NCBI RefSeq assembly: GCF_901709675.1
Contig: NC_051088.1
Span: 23,688,193 to 23,752,192 of the forward strand
Reading direction: 5' to 3'
DNA length: 64,000 bases
DNA from: Syngnathus acus
Lineage: Eukaryota > Chordata > Actinopteri > Syngnathiformes > Syngnathidae
Shown: positions 58,801 to 64,000 of the stretch, piece after piece
Layout: each line of letters starts with the position of its first letter
Numbering within the stretch: position 1 is the stretch's first letter
Translations under genes and position numbers: made by a program
Notes under the pieces: model-generated
What the model was told of the DNA's origin: nothing
The model's input: the letters and a program-made list of their open reading frames with translations, nothing else
Database searches by the model: none

Positions 58801-59208
58801 GGATTTTTGCAACCAGATGATCTAATTTGTTTAGCCTTTTTGTCCTCTGGCAGAAATATTGATTTATTTTCTCCCCGAGTTGAATTGCACAATTCATAGG
58901 TAACATTAATGGTGAGAAAAGTTATAAATGATTTGAACTGGGGGTGTGTAGACTTTTTTGACTTACCGTATGTTTGAATTTTAATGAGGTGGTTCTCTGC
59001 GTTGTATTGAAAGTCGTCGCATTCAACTAATGATGTCCTTTTCATCACAGAGAAGCCACGTTCGTCACAGATTGGCATCTTATATGACTTCTAGGTAAGA
59101 ACACAATGCACAGTGCCTTGATTACATCCCCCTTTTGCTTATCCCCATTCATCTTGTCATTTCATTTGAAGCAGAGAGCAGCGAGGCACAGAGATGGAGC
59201 TACAATAA
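45281..59208 (+). CDS. csf1: csf1, macrophage colony-stimulating factor 1 (8 coding exons, 268 aa)
   Basis: Ligand of the CSF1 receptor tyrosine kinase; drives survival and differentiation of macrophages, osteoclasts and, in fish, pigment cells (family knowledge). Coding exons 45281-45322, 51470-51583, 52553-52615, 54023-54193, 54274-54475, 54549-54685, 59051-59094 and 59175-59208 give one 268-residue frame. A signal peptide ends near Ala31. The four-helix cytokine domain (32-173) starts EVPGPCRHSITKDHLLTLKH and has cysteines C37, C61, C76, C77, C121 and C173. A short stalk with C196 and RR210-211 leads to a membrane helix at about 219-240. The cytoplasmic tail starts RSHVRH and ends TEMELQ. 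Teleosts have csf1a and csf1b; I cannot decide which this is. Exons 1, 7 and 8 are short and rest on frame, splice sites and resemblance to the human tail (RRRSHQEP...VELPV). Confidence 0.9.
45888..45963 (+). mobile_element. LINE 3' end, 5'-truncated
   Basis: GGAATTTCGGTTTCTTTGTG...GACAATAAAGC followed by GACTTT repeats, the same 3' end as in the element at 27813-28531. Confidence 0.75.
46611..46677. mobile_element. 67-bp MITE-like palindrome flanked by TTAA
   Basis: CTCATTCATTGCC...GCAGTGAACGAG between TTAA at 46607-46610 and 46678-46681. A TTAA duplication fits piggyBac- or Kolobok-type movement (family knowledge). Confidence 0.5.
46778..46900. repeat. (TA)n array with palindromic TTCTTTTGTGTGTATA / TATACACACAAAAGAA end
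   Basis: TA repeats 46778-46845, then TTCTTTTGTGTG, TA repeats, and the complementary CACACAAAAGAA by 46898. In csf1 intron 1. Confidence 0.9.
47077..47621. mobile_element. TA-flanked MITE, copy A (545 bp)
   Basis: Ends CCGTTTTTTTCCATGTATAA and its near complement, flanked by TA (47075-47076, 47622-47623). Internal repeats of TACCCATGTATAATRCGCAC. Shares about 172 bp of internal sequence (47300-47472) with copy B. Confidence 0.85.
48201..48402. mobile_element. palindromic hAT-type MITE, 202 bp (target duplication CTATAAAT)
   Basis: Starts CAGGGGTCTCAAACTCCAGT and ends with its near complement; arms of about 80 bp. Perfect 8-bp CTATAAAT duplications at 48193-48200 and 48403-48410. In csf1 intron 1. 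Confidence 0.9.
51470..51583 (+). CDS. csf1: csf1 exon 2 (signal peptide, start of helix A)
   Basis: 38 codons: VKCLCVLMFLSFPLSMA, then EVPGPCRHSITKDHLLTLKH. Acceptor ttgcAG, donor GTAGGT. The signal cleavage site is predicted at SMA|EV. Confidence 0.92.
52553..52615 (+). CDS. csf1: csf1 exon 3
   Basis: 21 codons: MDNQLRSGCSITYTFIEQKS then L, matching the human segment IDSQMETSCQITFEFVDQEQL. Acceptor ctacAG, donor GTAAGG, phase 0 on both sides. Confidence 0.93.
52794..52973. mobile_element. degenerate palindromic MITE
   Basis: Left arm CTATATCCTGCCTGTTTTCC and right arm AAACAGGCAGGATACAGCTC are imperfect complements about 60 bp long. The layout resembles the element at 48201-48402, without a clear target duplication. 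Confidence 0.5.
53127..53839. repeat. pentanucleotide array (CCYRT)n, about 142 units
   Basis: Units CCTAT, CCTGT, CCCGT and CCCAT intermingle over 0.7 kb in csf1 intron 3; the CCTAT form is uniform only in short runs (53197-53240, 53694-53740). Open frames across it are artefacts. Confidence 0.97.
54023..54193 (+). CDS. csf1: csf1 exon 4 (helices B and C)
   Basis: 57 codons: SKCCFVKAALPWILELLTTH, FKYNRGSVNYRYVQSLRALI, then LNIYSQKCVPQINEEVE. Acceptor ctgcAG, donor GTGAGT. The following intron is 80 bp. Confidence 0.94.
54274..54475 (+). CDS. csf1: csf1 exon 5 (helix D)
   Basis: Encodes DKPESFEVLYRGSPTEALQR, then SVYLELVTKSDAPLDWNCQY and the Ser/Thr-rich start of the stalk, ending in phase 1 at donor GTGGGA. 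The following intron is 73 bp. Confidence 0.93.
54549..54685 (+). CDS. csf1: csf1 exon 6 (stalk and membrane helix)
   Basis: Phase 1 to 0: DSYVTRSVKASQRRPLRDLY, then the helix KLGFIITSIFGALLLIFTLV and CLITQK. Acceptor ctacAG, donor GTACCG. The frame stays open into the intron for 60 codons but loses similarity at the donor. Confidence 0.88.
55448..56820. mobile_element. large palindromic (snap-back) element interrupted by MITE copy B
   Basis: Left arm 55448-55489 plus 56518-56604; right arm 56687-56820 is its inverted copy (for example ACGACCTCAACTATCAAACA against TGTTTGATAGTTGAGGTCGT). Arms are about 130 bp with few mismatches and a loop near 80 bp. No coding capacity. Confidence 0.75.
55492..56515. 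mobile_element. TA-flanked MITE, copy B (1,024 bp)
   Basis: Ends CCGTTTTTTTCCGAGTATAA and its near complement, TA on both sides (55490-55491, 56516-56517). It carries the same 172-bp core as copy A (55901-56073) plus about 600 bp of extra internal sequence of unknown origin. Inserted into one arm of a larger palindromic element. Confidence 0.85.
58557..58970. mobile_element. Tc1-like MITE, diverged copy
   Basis: Ends GAAAAGTGTCTACCACACCC and GGGGGTGTGTAGACTTTTTT, same family as 20520-20984; in csf1 intron 6. Confidence 0.6.
59051..59094 (+). CDS. csf1: csf1 exon 7 (cytoplasmic tail)
   Basis: 44 bp, phase 0 to 2: RSHVRHRLASYMTS. The basic RSH start matches the human CSF1 tail (RRRSHQEP). Acceptor atcacAG, donor GTAAGA. 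Short, so it rests on phase and motif. Confidence 0.7.
59175..59208 (+). CDS. csf1: csf1 exon 8 (C-terminus and stop)
   Basis: Phase 2: EQRGTEMELQ then TAA at 59206-59208. The human protein ends VELPV. Acceptor gaagcAG is a tandem NAGNAG site, so the exon may also start at 59172, adding one Ser. A consensus donor GTAAGT starts at 59210, 1 nt after the stop. Confidence 0.7.
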
Positions 59209-59243
59209 TGTAAGTAGATATGACTCCTCCCATAAGACATTTA

Positions 59244-59561
59244 CAGTGATCCCTCGCTACTTCGTGTTTCGTTTATCGCGGCTTCACTACATCGCAGATT
59301 TTTTTTTCCAAATTAAAAAACAATTTAAAAGTCAAAATAAAACTTCTAAATTGAGGAAACATGTGTCTAACCTTTAGGACAAATTCCAAATGTTTGTTTA
59401 CATTCCTTTAGAAGTCGCGTGTTAGCACGATCGCGAATTAGCATCTTTCCGCTAACTCGTTAGCCTGCCCAGTACTTCTTGTTGGTGACCGTACTTTGCG
59501 GATTTCACTTATCGCGGGTGGTTTTTGGAACCAATTATCCGCGATAAACGAGGGATTACTG
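59244..59561. mobile_element. Tigger/pogo-like MITE, copy 2 (TA target duplication)
   Basis: CAGTGATCCCTCGCTACTTC at the left, ATAAACGAGGGATTACTG at the right, flanked by TA (59242-59243 and 59562-59563). Same internal sequence as 30155-30455, with a short extra GCTAACTCGTTAGCCTGCCC segment. Confidence 0.85.
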
Positions 59562-60054
59562 TATATGCAAAGGTTTTATCTTAAACGAGTGGGAAAACAC
59601 GAGTTTTACAATTTAATGTTGAGTTGTTAAAGTAGTTTGTGGGCATTTTTGAGAACACATTTTCTGTAATGAAGGAGTTGGAATGATGGCTGGGACACGT
59701 TCCAGTGCGTCAGAACCCACTGTCCTAATTTTCCTCTCTGGATTTGATAGCGGACAATAAAATTCTCTCTGTCTTAAATGTAATCGTCGGCTTTTATCCC
59801 TCCCACTCCACCTAGTTGGCGGCTTTTTCCTTACCAGCTCCATAAATCTTCTATTTGGTCTTTCCTGTTTCCTAGCTCCATTGCCAGCATCCTTTCGAGA
59901 GCAACAACTAATTATGTTGATTTGTAATACTGATTTAAAAACTGAAATATTGACTTTGAAAGCTGCTGATGAGACGAAGGAATTTACCACCGACCAAGCC
60001 TGATCCAAAAGCAACATGTCATTCGCTCAGACATTTGAGCCAAATACTTCAGAA

Positions 60055-60175
60055 CAGTGGTCCCCAGCTACCGGGCCAAAGACCGAATGGCTGGCTGGCG
60101 GCCATTTTGGACCACGCTGCAGCAGACCGCACAGTTAAAAGAATAATAATAATAATAATAAAACAAAACGTTTCC
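60055..60175. mobile_element. relic of a hAT-type element (one end)
   Basis: CAGTGGTCCCCAGCTACCGG is a decayed form of a very common fish hAT end. The other end is not identifiable. Followed by a short ATA array. Confidence 0.45.
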
Positions 60176-60625
60176 GGTTTATTTATTACCCGAGGCTGAA
60201 AAGTATTTTATTTGGAAAAATTACTGGGTTCGATCGTATATGATGGACACTTGACGCATGACTAGATGCTAACTGTTTCTGTCGCTAAAGCACAAGCTAG
60301 CAAAAAGAGTTTTAAAAAACCAGGCACATTTGGAAAGTTTTAAAGGGGGAAAAGGCCCAATAAAGAAAAGAAAAGTGCATTTTCACCCACAATAGGGGAG
60401 GATAAAAGTTGAAAACGTTTGAAAGTAATAACGGTAGTGTTACAGGAATGTTTTGGTTATGCACCTCACCCTCGTACGTCAACGCAGAAGTATGTCTCTG
60501 GCAGAATTCATTTTCCAACACCTGAAGATCTTAAATTGTCAAACAGCGCAGGGCATGCGATGCTTCTTCAGTGTGATCTATAGCTGCCGGGTTTATTTTA
60601 TTATTATTTTTTTTTGTATTTGCAG

Positions 60626-60985
60626 TGTTGTCAGCCCGCAGCGGTAGATCGAGCCCTCGTGAGGACCTGCGGTTGATTCACAAAGAACAAACAACATTTC
60701 ATTGCAATAAATCTGCCGTGCTGACTAATTTAACTGAACGTTTCCCTTTGACGGGGAACAATGACGGACATTTGTTGAAGCAAAAAATTCTGCGTATATT
60801 ATGTGTATGCATCCTATTACAAATACATTTCAAGCCCACTAAAAGTATTTCTCCACTACACATGTTGACTAACGTATCTCTGTTTATCGTCTAATCAATT
60901 GTTTGTATTGTTGTTCAAAAAAGTTATTTATTAGTTTGATTCTATACAATTTCTGTATAATAAATGCAAATCCATATTGTACATT
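60626..60985 (+). other. csf1: candidate csf1 3' UTR exon with poly(A) signal
   Basis: A strong acceptor (T-rich tract, TATTTGCAG) at 60617-60625 opens a stretch with no coding similarity that reaches AATAAA at 60959-60964. Mammalian CSF1 is known to splice after the stop-containing exon to separate 3' UTR exons. The link to exon 8 is inferred. Confidence 0.4.
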
Positions 60986-62019
60986 TTATTTACAAATCCA
61001 TCATGTCTATTTGTAATGAGAAGAACACATGATTCGCTTCACGCATTTTATAGCCTAATTTTTGTTTGACTTCATTTTCTATGAGAAGTCCAAAAGACAG
61101 CTTACTGTATATAATTCGATACGATAAGACATTTTGTCCTTGCTCGATAGCGTACCACATAGCTCATCAATTTGTGGCCGGGATGTTGAGGACAAACAAT
61201 TCTAGCTGTACTGAAGAAACTGTCAAGTTGCCTTTGACAAACCCTGGAGAACATTTTGTTTTTGGTTAGAAACACTCATTTGCAAATTAAAAAAAAAAAA
61301 AAAAAAAAAAGCGAGGTTTCTACCAGTTCCATACAACGAAAGCTCAGTTCTAAGGGCTTGACAGGATTTGGTAGGAAAATGTGTTTGTACAAGCATGAAT
61401 TTTTACTAAATGGTGCAAGGAGTGAAAATTACTGAAAGGCGGAATAGACGTGTTGTACAAGTGTTGCAATTGCATTCCCAAACGTTGTCTTGACTTGGTC
61501 TGTTTATTTCTTTTTAAAATTCGTCCACAAGGATTAGAATGAATCACCATGCATCGCAACTGAACTGGAACATTATCACATACGTTAATGAGAGAGCAAA
61601 GGACGGCGATGGGAAAACATGTCTCTAGCTTCCAGCTTCTACAAAAAGCCAACACGTGCATTATAATATGATCTACAACACCACTTTCTCACATTTGGCA
61701 ATTTTCCAACACACAATCAATCACACGACATCGCTCATCAACTTTCTCCCAAAACTGAAACATTTGGATGTTTCCTTTTGCCTCATTGCTTTTTCTCTAA
61801 TTATAATAACAGTTCTGCGACAAATACAAACATGTGCGATCGGTTGCACTTGATTCAAATGTATTTAACAGGCATATTTTATGATTTCTAAGGAAAAGCT
61901 GGGGAAATGGCCTCGATTAAGCTTGAATCACATTTTACTCATGTGCAACCAATGGACGTGATCAAATTATGGCATGTGATACAAAGCAGCTACATCTAGG
62001 TGTACATAATCAAATAAAA

Positions 62020-62290
62020 TCAGCCAAAAAAGAATCAAAAGAATCAAAAGCCCACTGGTAGTCACTTTGAATTAAACAGTTAAATAAATAAATAAATACC
62101 TGCAACTAAGAGGTAATATCAAAAATATTTTTTTTCCCCACTTGCAGTGAAATTGGATGAAACTAGCCAAAAAAAGAATCAAAATAATCAAAAGCGCACT
62201 GGTAATCACTGAATGAAATAAATAAATACCTGCAACTAAGAGGTAATATCAAAAATATTTTGTTTCCACTTGCAGTGAAATTGGATGAAA
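62020..62290. repeat. tandem duplication of about 130 bp
   Basis: CAGCCAAAAAAGAATCAAAA to TTGCAGTGAAATTGGATGAA occurs twice (62021-62160 and about 62166-62290) with small indels. Confidence 0.9.
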
Positions 62291-63125
62291 AGCTACTTCA
62301 GGAATTCTCTACTTACAAAGATAGAAACCTTTAGCAAACTGTACTGGTTAAACAAAAATGGAATGATTCAGTGCTTTTTTTTTTTCCAAGTGTGCATCAT
62401 CCAGACCAAAAAAAAAAGAAAAAAAGTCACATCCTCAATTTGACCTGCTTACCTTTTTGTTTGACATGGTGCCACATGATGGAAGCAAAGCTCACACACG
62501 CAAACTAGACGTAGGCCGAGCCTGACCACAGTAAGAAAAAAAATGTCACTACTCTTTGGTGATTTATTCAGTGTGAATGACGTCTATGACTCATAAAGGA
62601 TCCCCACTGTGCAGCCTGTATGAGACACTGGAGAATATACAGCTGCGGCATTTCCTGTTGTCGGATTCTGGAACGTTCCATTCAATGGATCAATAATAGA
62701 AGCCCTGAAGGAATGTGCCTTGGTGAATCACTGACCCTGGTCCCGTTTAGCAAGACAAAGGTGGCGTTAACCACAAACTATTCCAAAAAATGACTTTGCT
62801 CTTTTATGGTTTCTTAAATGTAGATCAAACTCAAGCTCACACGAAGTGAACTTCCTTAAGTTTGAATCTTTTTGTTATGTCAATAAACACTACATTTCGG
62901 ATAAAATGTTTCAATGTCATGTCATTTTTAAGCTTGTGAAAGGTAGTTGAGCAGGTAACTTGAGTGCCAAACAGTTAACTGATTAATAATGAATGTCACT
63001 GATTAATTAAAGCCCTAAAAGCTACACACTAATGTTAATATTTCATATTAATTAATGAATACCTACAAGCAGATGTACGCATACTATATCCTATTAATTT
63101 TTTAAGCAAGATAATAAATAATAAT

Positions 63126-63240
63126 AAATAACTTAGACTTAGACTTAGACAGAACTTTATTGTCATTTTGTCAACACTAGGTGTGTACAAAACGAAATTT
63201 CGTTGCATACGGCTTTCAGCAATGTAGAGGTATTTCGGCT
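63126..63240 (-). mobile_element. LINE 3' end, 5'-truncated
   Basis: On the minus strand: AACGAAATTTCGTTTTGTAC...GACAATAAAGTTCTGTC and CTAAGT hexamers. Same general 3' end family as the copies at 28440-28531 and 45888-45963, but a diverged branch. Confidence 0.65.
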
Positions 63241-63364
63241 GGTTAAAAAAAGTGACATTCTATATAAAAATATGAAATAAGATAATTATAAAGTACAAAG
63301 TGCAGCAGTGATAAAGTATGTGAACAGTGCAGGAGACAAAAGCAGTATTTACAAGTGTGCAAAT

Positions 63365-63480
63365 AATAATAATAACTTGAGTTTATACAATACTATGAAG
63401 CTCTTCTTCATTTAGTTTTGATGTTTTGATAATAATAATAATTTGAGTTTATACAATACTATGAAGCTCTTCATTTAATC
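63365..63480. repeat. tandem duplication of about 55 bp
   Basis: TTGAGTTTATACAATACTAT followed by GAAGCTCTTC occurs twice (63376-63411 and about 63441-63474), each after an ATA run. Confidence 0.85.
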
Positions 63481-63915
63481 AAACCAAAGCTCAGCATGGA
63501 ATTTTGATGTCTCTTGGTTTGGCTAAAAAAAACAAAAACAAAGTAAGGACTTAAGAACAAAATGTTTTTGAAGATCTATTTAGCTGGGATTCATTAGTCA
63601 TTTGTGGGAAAACATCAGGGAGCATCACGCATCAATATTTGGACTCTCACTTGACAAACATTTTCTCTTTTCAGTGCTGTGTCTGTTTATGTATCTATTC
63701 TTTGCAGGCATGGAATTGAATGTTAATATTGCCCCCTCCTCAACATAAAATATTTTCAACATGAATTATTTTTTTATTATTATTATTATTTCTTTTTTTT
63801 AATCAAGCGGCCACTCATGTACGCAGTAGTCATGGCTTTCTGTGAATATGTAAGATTTGTGTTCCGTTTAAGGATAAAGCCGTTCAGATATTGGAAACAC
63901 ACAGATTTAAAATTA

Positions 63916-64000
63916 CCGTGTTTTTCCATGCATAATGCGCAAAATTTAATTTATATAATAACTAATTTATTGTCCTAGAATCTGGGGTGCGCATTATGCA
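63916..64000. mobile_element. TA-flanked MITE, copy C, cut by the window edge
   Basis: After TA (63914-63915) the end CCGTGTTTTTCCATGCATAA appears, followed by the AATTTATTGTCCTAGAATCT segment seen, in reverse orientation, at the right end of copies A and B. Confidence 0.75.

Larger units (their letters stand above)
61000..63915. other. downstream of csf1, no gene recognised
   Basis: AT-rich sequence with two local duplications, a poly-A at 61289-61310 and a LINE 3' end. Short frames (for example 61656-61853) show no domain or splice context. Confidence 0.55.

Overview
The window is nuclear DNA from a ray-finned fish, most likely a compact percomorph-type teleost. I infer this from three vertebrate genes with short GT-AG introns in which teleost-like protein sequence can be read, set in a landscape of typical fish repeats: hAT miniature elements (MITEs) with 8-bp target duplications, TA-flanked mariner-like and Tigger-like MITEs, LINE 3' ends with hexamer tails, and long GATA, GGAT and CCYRT arrays. 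I cannot name the species.

Gene 1 (minus strand, 1-30,892) is the 5' two thirds of magi1, a multi-PDZ/WW scaffold of cell junctions. Eleven coding exons (660 codons, one open frame across all junctions) run from the ATG at 30,892 to the start of the second numbered PDZ domain, where the gene leaves the window. Introns 1 and 2 are about 12 kb each and hold most of the mobile-element debris.

Gene 2 (plus strand, 35,693-about 40,550) is renin (ren), an aspartyl protease: nine exons, 396 residues, TATA box, both catalytic DTG motifs and a poly(A) signal. It is divergent from magi1 with about 4.9 kb between.

Gene 3 (plus strand, 45,063-at least 59,209) is csf1, macrophage colony-stimulating factor: TATA box, eight coding exons, 268 residues, a four-helix cytokine domain, short stalk, one membrane segment and a short tail. 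The stop codon lies 1 nt before a consensus splice donor, so the 3' UTR is probably on a separate exon (candidate 60,626-about 60,985).

The genes do not form a pathway. Points of interest are: a renin propeptide with no basic cleavage site; a DR1 nuclear-receptor-type motif upstream of ren; the spliced 3' UTR, tandem acceptor and upstream ORFs of csf1; convergent CTCF-like motifs in inverted repeats inside ren intron 4; two MITE insertions whose pre-insertion site survives in a duplicated neighbour; a LINE-derived element nested in a hAT MITE; and a 0.7-kb pentanucleotide array in csf1. I found no RNA genes, CRISPR arrays or operons, and no convincing undescribed gene system.
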